Shown here: in pieces, positions 49,874-58,495 of the stretch | How positions within the stretch are numbered: the first letter of the stretch is position 1 | Layout: each line of letters starts with the position of its first letter | Assembly (NCBI GenBank): GCA_052161885.1 | Contig: CP197396.1 | Coordinates: forward strand, 2,294,001 to 2,358,000 | DNA from: QKTW01 sp052161885 | GTDB taxonomy: Bacteria > Bacteroidota > Bacteroidia > Chitinophagales > Chitinophagaceae | DNA length: 64,000 bases | Direction of reading: 5' to 3' | Position numbers and translations under genes: made by a program | The notes under the pieces: generated by a model | Told to the model about the DNA's origin: nothing | What the model saw: the letters and a program-made list of their open reading frames with translations, nothing else | Databases searched by the model: none

Positions 49874-49937
49874 GTTAAAGGGTTAACAAGTTAAAGGGTT
49901 AACAAGTTAAAGGGTTAATAAGTTAAAGGGTTAATTG
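49874..49937. repeat. 16-bp tandem direct repeat, four copies
   Basis: Unit GTTAAAGGGTTAACAA at 49874, 49890, 49906 and 49922, the last two slightly diverged. Each unit contains the near-palindrome GGGTTAAC. The last unit runs into the hairpin listed next. The 367-bp gap 49862-50227 holds this array, the hairpin and a TCTCAAATC-rich low-complexity stretch, but no gene. Confidence 0.85.
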
Positions 49938-49959
49938 GTTCGGCAACCGGTTAACCCTT
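49926..49959 (+). terminator. Hairpin at the end of the tandem repeat, likely terminator of the TonB receptor
   Basis: AAGGGTTAA and TTAACCCTT pair with the inner GGTT/AACC and two G-U pairs to give a continuous stem of about 15 bp around CGGC. It lies 65 bp past the receptor stop. The T tract after it is weak. Confidence 0.5.
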
Positions 49960-49979
49960 AATATTTACCACAGCAGCCT

Positions 49980-50075
49980 ATTCCTCACTCCCATATCTCA
50001 CATCTCAAGTCTCAAATCTTACATCTCAAACCTCATATTTCACATCTGCTTTTCACATCTCAAGTCTCACATTCA
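49980..50075. repeat. Low-complexity CACATCTCAAGTCTC stretch
   Basis: Repeated words TCTCACATCTCAAGTCTCAAATC fill about 95 bp. It resembles in reverse the GAGAT-rich DNA at 41479-41590. No gene or stable RNA is seen. Confidence 0.6.
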
Positions 50076-50129
50076 TTCATTTAACATAACCTAAGTGTAA
50101 ACGAATCATCGAAAATCCTTTTAACCCGT

Positions 50130-50137
50130 TATTTTTG
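50130..50137 (+). promoter_or_regulatory. Candidate -7 element upstream of tamB
   Basis: TATTTTTG matches TAnnTTTG, about 90 bp before the GTG at 50228. No TTTG box is at the usual distance. Confidence 0.3.
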
Positions 50138-50227
50138 TAGCATGTCGGCCCGCATAAATCATTAGTAACCCGATTTTCAGAATAAACAACAGCCGGACTG
50201 AAACGCTTTTTAAAAATATTAAGAAAT

Positions 50228-53200
50228 GTGTTCCTGACAATCGTCGGGCTTATTTTGCTGCTGGCTATCCTCATCAATTATACCCCGGTGCAAAACTTCC
50301 TGGTAGGCAAGGTCACTGATTACCTGTCGAAAAAACTGCATACCAAAGTAGCCATCCGGCATATACGCGTCGACTTCCTGAACCATGTACTGGTGCAGGG
50401 ATTATATGTAGAGGATCATGCCAGGGATACACTTCTGTATGCAGGAGAAGCACAGGCTCGTATTACCGACTGGTTTTTCCTGAAGGATCAAACACCCGTC
50501 ATCAGTTATATAGGACTGAAAAATACATATGCGCATCTTTACCGCACGCCTAAATCCAACGAGTGGAATTACCAGTTTATCATAGATGCATTTGATAACG
50601 GCCCCAAAAAACAAAAACAGCAGAAAAACGATCTTGAAATAGATCTGAAAAAACTGGAGCTGGAAAACGTCCGTTTTCACATGGATGACGCCTGGACCGG
50701 CGATGACATGGATTTTGATATCGGTAAACTCCTCGTAGATGCTGATAATATAGATTTCAAGAAAAAAATCATTGCAGTCAATAACATAGACCTCTCCGGG
50801 TTTGCAATGTATATGGACAGCTATGAGGGAGGTAAACCGCTTGACCCAAACCGGAAAAAGAAACCGTATGTGATAGACACGACAGTGTTTAACACAGACA
50901 ACTGGGCCATCGGGGTAAAAAAACTGGCGCTGAACGACTGTGCTTTTCACCTGAAATCGGACGACGACATACCCGTGGTCAATGAATTTGACCCGGCGCA
51001 CATGGACATTACCGGCATCGACATCGATGTCCGCAACATCACCATCCGCAAAGACACGATACACGGGCAGATGAAACACCTCGCTGCAAACGAACGCTGC
51101 GGCATACAGGTCAAAGATTTCCGCAGTGCCATTACAGTTTCACCGGTAGCTTCCATCTGCGACAGCCTCTACCTTGAAACCAATCACAGCAAGCTGCAGC
51201 GCTATTATGCCATGCACTACCAGCGCTTCCCGGACTTTCTGGACTATATCCATAAAGTGGTAATGACGGGCAAACTGAACGATGCAGTTGTAGATGCCCG
51301 AGATGTTGCTTACTTCGCTCCGCAACTGCGCAAATTGTATCCTGTAACGCTCAAAGCCTCCGGAAACGCGGTAGGTACAGTAGACAATCTCGTTGCCGAC
51401 CACCTGGACCTTACAGACGGCATCAGTACAGTAAAAGGAGATTTCAGCATCAAAGGCCTGCCGGACATAGATAACAGCTTTATGACCTTTACCAGCGGAG
51501 ACATAGCTACCAGCGGACCGGCGATGATAAAATATGCGCCTTCATTAAAGAACAACCCGGACGTTGCCATTGAGAAAATACAGTACCTGCTCTTCAAAGG
51601 CAATTTTAAAGGTTATATCAGCAATTTTGCCGCCAACGGAACTATCACCTCCAATCTCGGCACGGTAGTATCTGATATCAAGCTAGACCTCCCGGATCGC
51701 AAAAATAGCGGTACGCTTTATGCCGGTAATATAACATCCACCAATGTGCAGCTCGGCACATTGCTTCGTCAGCCTGAACTGGGCAGCATTACTCTGAAGG
51801 CTGCTGTAAAAGGCAATTCTTTTGACCCTCATAACGCCAGTGCGCAGATCAATGCAGTAATCGCCCATATGGGTATCCATGGCTATGATTATAAGAACAT
51901 CACGGCGGACGGCACGCTTGCCAATAAGCGGTTTGACGGCAAAATGCTTGTAGATGATCCTAACCTGGCACTTTCCTTCAACGGTAACATAGATTTCAGC
52001 CAGCAATTGCCCGCCATTAATGCAAAAGCCTACCTGCTGAAAAGTGATCTTACAGCGCTGAAACTGATAACAAAAGACTCCGTACAGGCTACTGCGGATC
52101 TTGACCTGAATATGCAGGGAAGCAATATTGATAACTTCCTCGGCTCGGCAAAACTCTACAACATCAATTTGATCCGTAATAAAAACAGGCTCGATGTAGA
52201 CTCTATATATGTGATCTCCGCAAATGAAGGTGACAGCAAAACACTCACCGTGCAAAGTAATGATGTAACAGCACACATCCGCGGTCAGTACGAGCTGTCC
52301 AAACTACCCTATTCCATACAATATTACCTTTCAGGATATCTGCCTAACTATATAAAGAAACCTACACACACAGCGCCTGACCAGGCCCTTTCCTTTGATG
52401 TCACAACCCGCGAAATTGAGCGCCTGCTGAGTATTGTGGCGCCATCTGCACATGGTTTCAGCAACGCGGCCATCAGTGGCTCCCTGAACACTACCATGCA
52501 GGACCTCCGCCTGAATGCGCGCATCCCTTACGGGGCAATCGGCAGCATTAAAATGAACAATATTGTCCTGGATGGAGCCGGAAACTACCGCAATCTTACA
52601 GTAACCGGAGATGTCAGTAATCTTGCTTTAGGCGACAGCGTGCTGAACATGTCTGTAAATATCAATACCACACTGGGTAACGACTCCCTGCGTTTTAATA
52701 TATCCACGTCCTCACAGCTTAGTTATGGCACCGCTGTTATTAATGGCCGCGCCTATGCTCGTGGAGACTCCCTTTTTCTGAACATTCTGCCTTCAGAGTT
52801 TTATCTCAATCAGAATAAATGGGAAATACCGGATGGCAACCATATTGTGTTCAGCAAAAACTACCTCGACATTAAAAACCTGTACCTGTTTTCGGGTCTG
52901 CAGAGAATATCGGTAACATCCGGGCAGGAGCATACAGAGCACATATTGGGCATCAACCTGCAGGAACTTGATCTTGCCCAGCTGAGTGGCATAGCTGGTT
53001 TTTCAGGTTATCAGCCAGATGGCAGGATTAACGGCAGCATCAGCATCCGCGATATTTTCGGCAGGATGAAAGTGTTTACTAACCTGAAGGGCACAGATAT
53101 AAAACTGGGCACAGACACGATAGGTACTGTTGTTATTGAAGGCAACTACGACGCCGCAAAGAAGGTAATAGAGCTCGAATCTGAATCGGGTGTTTTTCGT

Positions 53201-55012
53201 GGTAACTCTTCGCTTACCGCACATGGCACCATGTCTTTTGACAGCACCAGTAACCAACGCCTGGACGGGCAGATACTGGTAAATCATGCACCTATATCCT
53301 GGCTTTCCCCTGTATTAAGCGGGCTGGTAAGCAAGCTGGGCGGATATGCAAATGGCACCTTCCAGGTAAAGGGAACAGCATCGGTTCCTGATGTGGCAGG
53401 TAATGTAGCGCTGGACAGTGCCAGACTGCACGTAGATTATATGGGCACCGACTATACCATACCGTCGGGCACTCTGCAACTTACCAACCAGGCTATAAAT
53501 GTGGGCAGGATCACCGTCTACGACCGCTTTAACAACCCTGCTTACCTTACCGGGTCTGTAGATCACAATCATCTGCGCAACTTTACCTTCAGGCTCTCAC
53601 TGACATCGCCCAACTTTGAAGTGATGAACCTGATGGACTATGAAAATAATAACTTCTACGGGCAACTGATGGCTAATCTTCAGTCGATGACCGTACGCGG
53701 TCCGGTAGATGATATAAGTCTCAACATCAAGGCCACACCTTCGCAGGCATCACACTTGTATATACCTGTAAAAAGCACCGGAGATATCAGCAATTACAGC
53801 TATATCACATTTAAATCGTACGGCACCAATCAGCAGAGCACTACCCGCAAAAAAAATAACCGCTATAATATAAGCATCCTTGCCGTTCCTACTCCGGACC
53901 TCGAGATGACCATGATCCTGGACCCGGCCTCCGGCGACCAGATCAATGCAAAAGGAAATGGCAGCATCAACCTTCACATTGCCTCCAATGCAGATTTCAA
54001 TATACAGGGCAAATATGAGATTGAGCAGGGTGATTATACGTTTACCTTCCGGCAGCTTTTCTTTAAACGCACATTTATCATCAGCTCCGGCAGTGTCATC
54101 GGGTTCAATGGTCCTATTTCAAAAACAGAGCTCAATGTAAATGCCAGCTACCGCACACTTGCCCGCCTGTATGACCTGCTGAGCGAAAAAGAAATCCAGA
54201 GCCAGCTGATACCCTCCAGCGAGCTTACCGATGCCAAAACAGCACAGAATGTAGATGTACTGCTTCACATGAAAGGATCGCTGCAAAAACCGGAGCTTAC
54301 CTTTAACCTGGAGCTGCCTGAAAAAAGATCTGTAGGCACCTACGCCTATACAAAACTGGAACGCATCAACGCAAACGACCGCGAACTTTTTGACCAGGTA
54401 GCATCGCTGCTGCTCATAGGTTACTTTATACCGCCGGAAGGCCTTGTGGGCACCACTGCTACAACCGGCGCCATCAACAATATGAGCGAGATCATATCCA
54501 CCACAACATCATCCCAGCTTACCAATATTGTAAACAAGCTGCTCGGAGATAAGAGCCTGGCCATTGAACTTAAATATAAAAACTATAACCTCAGCGATCC
54601 TTCTGCATCAGGAGGTATCAACCGTAACGAATTACGTTTTGGCATACGCCAGAACCTGTTTAAAGACCGTGTAATTGTAGAACTCGGCAGCTATTACGAC
54701 TGGGGACGTCCTACATCTGCCAATACCAGCGCTACCAGCGCTCTTACACTCGCCGGCGATTTCCGTGTGCAGTATCTTGTAACACAGGATGGACGTATAC
54801 GGCTGAATGGGTTCCGTACCAGCAACTATGACGTACTGGTAGACCGCAACATTTCGCGCGCGGGTATCGGTATTTCCTGGCGCAAATCGTTTGATAATGT
54901 AGAGGAGTTTTTCCGCAGTGTAAAATACAATACACACAAACAGAAAGAGATCAATAAAAGCATGCTCAATACAGACACCGTGAATATACGCAGGGCTGAA
55001 GGAACGTGGTAG
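50228..55012 (+). CDS. tamB: TamB/DUF490 family translocation and assembly module protein
   Basis: A 1594-aa periplasm-spanning protein. One N-terminal membrane helix (FLTIVGLILLLAILINY) is followed by long beta-rich AsmA/TamB-type repeats and the C-terminal DUF490 domain (LHIASNADFNIQGKYEIEQ, GDYTFTFRQLFFKR, ASYRTLARLYDLLSEK). Such proteins are thought to carry lipids between the membranes or help insert outer-membrane proteins. The GTG at 50228 is the first standard start, but in-frame codons back to a stop at 50183 read LKRFLKILRN, a typical TamB N-terminus, so a CTG start at 50198 is possible. No TamA/BamA gene is adjacent. Confidence 0.9.
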   Translation: MFLTIVGLILLLAILINYTPVQNFLVGKVTDYLSKKLHTKVAIRHIRVDFLNHVLVQGLYVEDHARDTLLYAGEAQARITDWFFLKDQTPVISYIGLKNTYAHLYRTPKSNEWNYQFIIDAFDNGPKKQKQQKNDLEIDLKKLELENVRFHMDDAWTGDDMDFDIGKLLVDADNIDFKKKIIAVNNIDLSGFAMYMDSYEGGKPLDPNRKKKPYVIDTTVFNTDNWAIGVKKLALNDCAFHLKSDDDIPVVNEFDPAHMDITGIDIDVRNITIRKDTIHGQMKHLAANERCGIQVKDFRSAITVSPVASICDSLYLETNHSKLQRYYAMHYQRFPDFLDYIHKVVMTGKLNDAVVDARDVAYFAPQLRKLYPVTLKASGNAVGTVDNLVADHLDLTDGISTVKGDFSIKGLPDIDNSFMTFTSGDIATSGPAMIKYAPSLKNNPDVAIEKIQYLLFKGNFKGYISNFAANGTITSNLGTVVSDIKLDLPDRKNSGTLYAGNITSTNVQLGTLLRQPELGSITLKAAVKGNSFDPHNASAQINAVIAHMGIHGYDYKNITADGTLANKRFDGKMLVDDPNLALSFNGNIDFSQQLPAINAKAYLLKSDLTALKLITKDSVQATADLDLNMQGSNIDNFLGSAKLYNINLIRNKNRLDVDSIYVISANEGDSKTLTVQSNDVTAHIRGQYELSKLPYSIQYYLSGYLPNYIKKPTHTAPDQALSFDVTTREIERLLSIVAPSAHGFSNAAISGSLNTTMQDLRLNARIPYGAIGSIKMNNIVLDGAGNYRNLTVTGDVSNLALGDSVLNMSVNINTTLGNDSLRFNISTSSQLSYGTAVINGRAYARGDSLFLNILPSEFYLNQNKWEIPDGNHIVFSKNYLDIKNLYLFSGLQRISVTSGQEHTEHILGINLQELDLAQLSGIAGFSGYQPDGRINGSISIRDIFGRMKVFTNLKGTDIKLGTDTIGTVVIEGNYDAAKKVIELESESGVFRGNSSLTAHGTMSFDSTSNQRLDGQILVNHAPISWLSPVLSGLVSKLGGYANGTFQVKGTASVPDVAGNVALDSARLHVDYMGTDYTIPSGTLQLTNQAINVGRITVYDRFNNPAYLTGSVDHNHLRNFTFRLSLTSPNFEVMNLMDYENNNFYGQLMANLQSMTVRGPVDDISLNIKATPSQASHLYIPVKSTGDISNYSYITFKSYGTNQQSTTRKKNNRYNISILAVPTPDLEMTMILDPASGDQINAKGNGSINLHIASNADFNIQGKYEIEQGDYTFTFRQLFFKRTFIISSGSVIGFNGPISKTELNVNASYRTLARLYDLLSEKEIQSQLIPSSELTDAKTAQNVDVLLHMKGSLQKPELTFNLELPEKRSVGTYAYTKLERINANDRELFDQVASLLLIGYFIPPEGLVGTTATTGAINNMSEIISTTTSSQLTNIVNKLLGDKSLAIELKYKNYNLSDPSASGGINRNELRFGIRQNLFKDRVIVELGSYYDWGRPTSANTSATSALTLAGDFRVQYLVTQDGRIRLNGFRTSNYDVLVDRNISRAGIGISWRKSFDNVEEFFRSVKYNTHKQKEINKSMLNTDTVNIRRAEGTW

Positions 55013-55015
55013 TGA

Positions 55016-55034
55016 ATGGTGAACAGGCAATAGT
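55016..55034. repeat. Motif shared in reverse with 39805-39823
   Basis: ATGGTGAACAGGCAATAGT is the reverse complement, with one mismatch, of ACTATTGCCTATTCACCAT at 39805-39823. Both lie in short intergenic gaps beside unrelated genes. Confidence 0.55.
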
Positions 55035-55068
55035 AAATGGTGAAACGGCAGATGTGAGATGTTGACAA

Positions 55069-55524
55069 TCACAATTTAAACGGCACTTCAATATTCATAT
55101 CGAAATGATATACTTTACCATAAAGGCGTAGCGGTACCCAGCTACGCTTCATCAGAGCAATTATCCGTAAGGCTTCTGCATCAACAGAGGGGCTCACACT
55201 ATGAGCTATGATCGGGTCAACCGCGTTTCCTGCAGTGTCAATACGGACATACACCCATACAGAGCCTTCTATTTGCTTTTCTCTTGCATCAACAGGGTAA
55301 CGCAGATTTTTCCGGATAAATGAATCAAGATCGCCTATATAATGCGGCATCGGCAGGTCTTTCATATAGACAATATTCGCCTCCGAAGACCTGGATGGCT
55401 TCACTATTATTGTTGAGTCTTTGCCCGTGACCTTTATAACCATTGAGTCATTTTCATATGCCATGGTCTGCCCATATGCTATATGTGTAATGAAGCACAC
55501 CAGCAGAAATAACAAAGTACGCAT
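55069..55524 (-). CDS. Exported TonB C-terminal domain protein
   Basis: A 151-aa protein with a cleavable-looking signal peptide (TLLFLLVCFITHIAYGQ) followed by a linker and a TonB C-terminal domain (ALRIIALMKRSWVPLRLYG with the preceding EGSVWVYVRIDTAGNAVDP). The domain normally contacts the TonB box of receptors. True TonB proteins keep an uncleaved membrane anchor linked to ExbB/ExbD; here the anchor is absent, so it may be a soluble periplasmic decoy or accessory. It lies convergent with tamB, 56 bp apart. Confidence 0.82.
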   Translation of the reverse strand: MRTLLFLLVCFITHIAYGQTMAYENDSMVIKVTGKDSTIIVKPSRSSEANIVYMKDLPMPHYIGDLDSFIRKNLRYPVDAREKQIEGSVWVYVRIDTAGNAVDPIIAHSVSPSVDAEALRIIALMKRSWVPLRLYGKVYHFDMNIEVPFKL

Positions 55525-55604
55525 TCCACCAAAATTTAAACCCAGACGCTGATACTCCGCTTTTTCACGGATATGCCTGAAACAATACCAGATTCATCTT
55601 CCTG

Positions 55605-56225
55605 TTATTTCGATAATATTTCTTTGAGAAACATGGCAAAACTGAGTGTTGTATCCGGATCTATCAACTGCTGGTTACAGATAATAAGCTGATCTGCCAC
55701 TATTTCTATAAGGAAGTTTTTTGCAGCAATGGACATGACAGCATGCCTGAAAGAAGCGTCCATAGCCAGTACAGCTTTGTCCCGGTCACTGGCCAGCACA
55801 TAGAACCTGCTGCTGAAATCAGGGTCATCTTCAAAATCCAGTTCCACAGGCTTTATCATTTCCCGGATCTTATCTGTAAACGTTTCGGGGCGTATTACCA
55901 CATGCCCGAAATCACGTTTCAAACCGGCCAATCCGAATGCATGATATTCACTGGCATTATTCATACCACCCTTCCCGCCGGCATAACTGTAAGAAACCTC
56001 CGGAAAAACGATATGCCATTTATTAAAACCATTATCAAGCTCGGTGATAAACCTGAAATCAATACTCTTATAATGGCTGAATGATGCAAACCGGCCGAAA
56101 TCGTACCTGAAATCCCCCGTGAACTTTGCCGGAAATTTGCTTTTTAACTTTGCAAAGGCATTGTAAATAGACTCTGCATGCTCAGGTTCAAGACCTTCAA
56201 AATCGAATGGATAAATTTCACTCAT
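55605..56225 (-). CDS. Cytoplasmic protein of unknown function
   Basis: A 206-aa soluble protein from the ATG at 56225 (an alternative start is at 56246). It has an alpha-rich start (LEPEHAESIYNAFAKLKSK), a middle FNKWHIVFPEVSYSYAGG, and a part DFSSRFYVLASDRDKAVLAMD that resembles DUF3137-like proteins, in which a substrate-side domain follows. There are no catalytic residues I can point to and no transmembrane segment. The gene stands alone between TonB-domain and sucB genes. The 278-bp gap on its left side of sucB (56226-56502) contains the sucB promoter. Confidence 0.7.
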   Translation of the reverse strand: MSEIYPFDFEGLEPEHAESIYNAFAKLKSKFPAKFTGDFRYDFGRFASFSHYKSIDFRFITELDNGFNKWHIVFPEVSYSYAGGKGGMNNASEYHAFGLAGLKRDFGHVVIRPETFTDKIREMIKPVELDFEDDPDFSSRFYVLASDRDKAVLAMDASFRHAVMSIAAKNFLIEIVADQLIICNQQLIDPDTTLSFAMFLKEILSK

Positions 56226-56447
56226 AAAACAATCCCGATTAGACAATTTTATTTCAAGATATATAATTTATCGTCCTGTTTGATAATAAACGGCGGCAAT
56301 CGCTTTTTTCCCCCATCAGTTCTTTCCTGCTGCCTGTATTTTTTCTTCAAATCGGGTATCACTGGCATAATCCACAGCCGACAATGTCAACACATTATAT
56401 TTAACAACAAACCGTTAATCATTAACTGCTGACAACAACGCAGCTTT

Positions 56448-56479
56448 TTTGATTTATCCGCGGGGGTTTGCTAATTTAG
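56448..56479 (+). promoter_or_regulatory. Promoter of the E2 gene
   Basis: TTTG at 56448-56451, 20 bp spacer, then TAATTTAG at 56472-56479 (one mismatch from TAnnTTTG). The transcript would start near 56486, about 17 nt before the ATG at 56503. Confidence 0.6.
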
Positions 56480-56502
56480 CAGCCCGCAAACGTCATTAAT
56501 TC

Positions 56503-57747
56503 ATGATTGATATTAAAGTGCCTACTGTAGGCGAATCTATTAGCGAAGTTACCCTGGTGAAATGGCTGAAACAGGATGGTGCCTGGGTAGAGCGTGATGA
56601 ACTGATCTGTGAGCTGGAATCGGAGAAAGCAACCTTTGAGCTGAATGCTGAACAGGCTGGCATACTGCATACTATTGCCAAAGAAGGCGATACGCTGAAT
56701 ATCGGTGACCTGGCCTGCCAGATCGATGATAAAGCCGCCCGTCCTGAAGGTGCTGCACCTGCCGCACCAAAAGCTGAAGAAAAACCTGCCCCTGCGGCTC
56801 CTGCTGCCAAAACAGAAGCGCCAAAAGCTGCGCAGGCAACACCCGCTCCGCTGCCCGCAGATGTAAAAGCCTCTCCGGTAGCACAGGCAATCATGGCCGA
56901 CAAACAGGTGAAACCAACAGATGTAAAAGGCACCGGCGCCTTAGGTCGCATCATGAAGCAGGACGTACTGGAAGCATTATCTCACCCCGGCCGCAAAGGT
57001 GGTGATGCCGCGTTTACACGCGAAGACCGCCGCGAGAAAATGAGCAACCTGCGCAAAACCGTATCGCGCCGCCTGGTGGAAGCCAAGAATACTACAGCCA
57101 TGCTCACTACGTTCAACGAAGTGGACATGACACGTATCATGGAGATCCGCAAACAATACAAAGACACATTTAAAGAAATACACGGCGTGAACCTCGGCTT
57201 CATGTCGTTCTTCACGAAAGCATGTTGCTATGCACTGCAGGAGTGGCCTTCCGTGAATGCATATATCGACGGCGATAATCTTGTTTTCCATGACTACTGC
57301 GATATTTCCATCGCTGTATCTGCGCCAAAGGGCCTGGTAGTACCGGTGATCCGCAATGCAGAAAGCCTGGGCATGGCCGAAATTGAAGCCAAAGTAGGTG
57401 AACTGGCCAAGAAAGCACGCGAAAACAAACTGACCATCGACGAAATGACCGGCGGTACATTTACCATCACCAATGGTGGTGTATTCGGCTCGCTGATGTC
57501 TACACCGATCATCAACATACCACAGTCTGCCATCCTGGGCATGCACAAGATCCAGGACCGCCCGATGGCTGTAAACGGAAAAGTGGAGATCCGCCCGATG
57601 ATGTACGTTGCCCTCAGCTACGACCACCGCATTATCGACGGCCGCGAGTCTGTAAGCTTCCTGGTGCGTGTAAAAGAACTGCTGGAACAGCCGGAACTGC
57701 TGCTTTTCGGTAAGGACCCAATGAAAGCACTGCTGGAAGTACAATAA
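56503..57747 (+). CDS. sucB: 2-oxoglutarate dehydrogenase E2, dihydrolipoyl succinyltransferase
   Basis: A 414-aa E2 component. The lipoyl domain (1-77) has the modified Lys K42 in ELESEKATFELN; an Ala/Pro-rich linker follows (80-125), then the subunit-binding domain near 126-162, and the catalytic domain with H375 and D379 in YDHRIIDGRESV. It moves succinyl groups to CoA in the TCA cycle, as the cytoplasmic core of the complex. The first E2 residues match SucB rather than pyruvate E2. No E1 (sucA) or E3 gene is adjacent, so the complex genes are dispersed. It is transcribed alone with promoter and terminator. Confidence 0.95.
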   Translation: MIDIKVPTVGESISEVTLVKWLKQDGAWVERDELICELESEKATFELNAEQAGILHTIAKEGDTLNIGDLACQIDDKAARPEGAAPAAPKAEEKPAPAAPAAKTEAPKAAQATPAPLPADVKASPVAQAIMADKQVKPTDVKGTGALGRIMKQDVLEALSHPGRKGGDAAFTREDRREKMSNLRKTVSRRLVEAKNTTAMLTTFNEVDMTRIMEIRKQYKDTFKEIHGVNLGFMSFFTKACCYALQEWPSVNAYIDGDNLVFHDYCDISIAVSAPKGLVVPVIRNAESLGMAEIEAKVGELAKKARENKLTIDEMTGGTFTITNGGVFGSLMSTPIINIPQSAILGMHKIQDRPMAVNGKVEIRPMMYVALSYDHRIIDGRESVSFLVRVKELLEQPELLLFGKDPMKALLEVQ

Positions 57748-57774
57748 ACTGGTTTATATAACTGAATATATATG

Positions 57775-57805
57775 CAAGGCTCCTTTTCGGGAGCCTTGTT
57801 TGTTT
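57775..57805 (+). terminator. Intrinsic terminator of sucB
   Basis: A 9-bp stem (CAAGGCTCC/GGAGCCTTG) with a TTTTCG loop and T-rich tail, 28 bp past the stop codon. Confidence 0.9.
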
Positions 57806-57865
57806 TATCTTTAATTAAGGCTGCCTGGGTTCAAAACCGCGATTAGCTTAATCAGCATTGATCCT

Positions 57866-58363
57866 ATGATAAAAATCTCTTTAAAAGATTTTGTACTTAC
57901 CGGCAGATTCGGTCCGGTAACGATCGGCATGCACAAAACAGAGATCATTTCATTACTGGGCGAGCCGGATGGAGAAAATGATTATGGCACTGGTTCTTCC
58001 GGGTTGAACTACGATTGGTATGAACTCTTTTACGATACAGGTACAGGCATACTTCATGCGCTGCAAAATGACCACCTGACAGCAAACGCGCATTACAAGA
58101 CCGCCAACCCTCATTACAGGAATAATAAGATGTATATAGATCCCTGGTTTATCAGATACAACCGTAACATAACCCGCAAACAAATAACTGCCATCCTTCA
58201 ACAGGAAAAAATACCTTTCATAGAAAAAAACAAATGGGGCAATGACATACTCATTTTTGAAAGCGGTGTTACCATGGACTTTGAAGATCCAATTCCGGAT
58301 GGGAATACCACTCCGGAAGATTTCGTTCTGAACGGCATCCGTTATTTTCCTTACATGCTATAA
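57866..58363 (+). CDS. Small cytoplasmic protein, immunity- or SmpA-like, unknown
   Basis: A 165-aa soluble protein. It opens ISLKDFVLTGRFGPVTIGMHK with a following EIISLLGEPDGENDYGTG, a pattern (G-M-x-x-x-x-V-x-x-LGxP) shared with SmpA/BamE-like and with some immunity proteins of polymorphic toxins in Bacteroidota. It has no signal peptide, so the BamE role is unlikely. No toxin gene is adjacent. It sits between sucB and aspA on the same strand, each with its own terminator on the left or right. Function unknown. Confidence 0.65.
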   Translation: MIKISLKDFVLTGRFGPVTIGMHKTEIISLLGEPDGENDYGTGSSGLNYDWYELFYDTGTGILHALQNDHLTANAHYKTANPHYRNNKMYIDPWFIRYNRNITRKQITAILQQEKIPFIEKNKWGNDILIFESGVTMDFEDPIPDGNTTPEDFVLNGIRYFPYML

Positions 58364-58495
58364 CATCTCTTTGCGTCACCCGGCGTCCCCTTTCCGCACT
58401 TTGCGGTAAAAACTTCCATGATGTGCCTGTTCTTTTGAAGCCTTAACTGCCTATATTTACCCCTTCAATTTCAAGCCCAAAAACAAGGTTTACAT

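Noticed and set aside
49874..49937. CRISPR array
   Set aside because: The units are contiguous 16-bp repeats with no spacers and no cas genes are present.
57820..57860. T-arm-like GGGTTCAAAACCGC, possible tRNA
   Set aside because: No acceptor stem, anticodon arm or CCA end can be folded around it.
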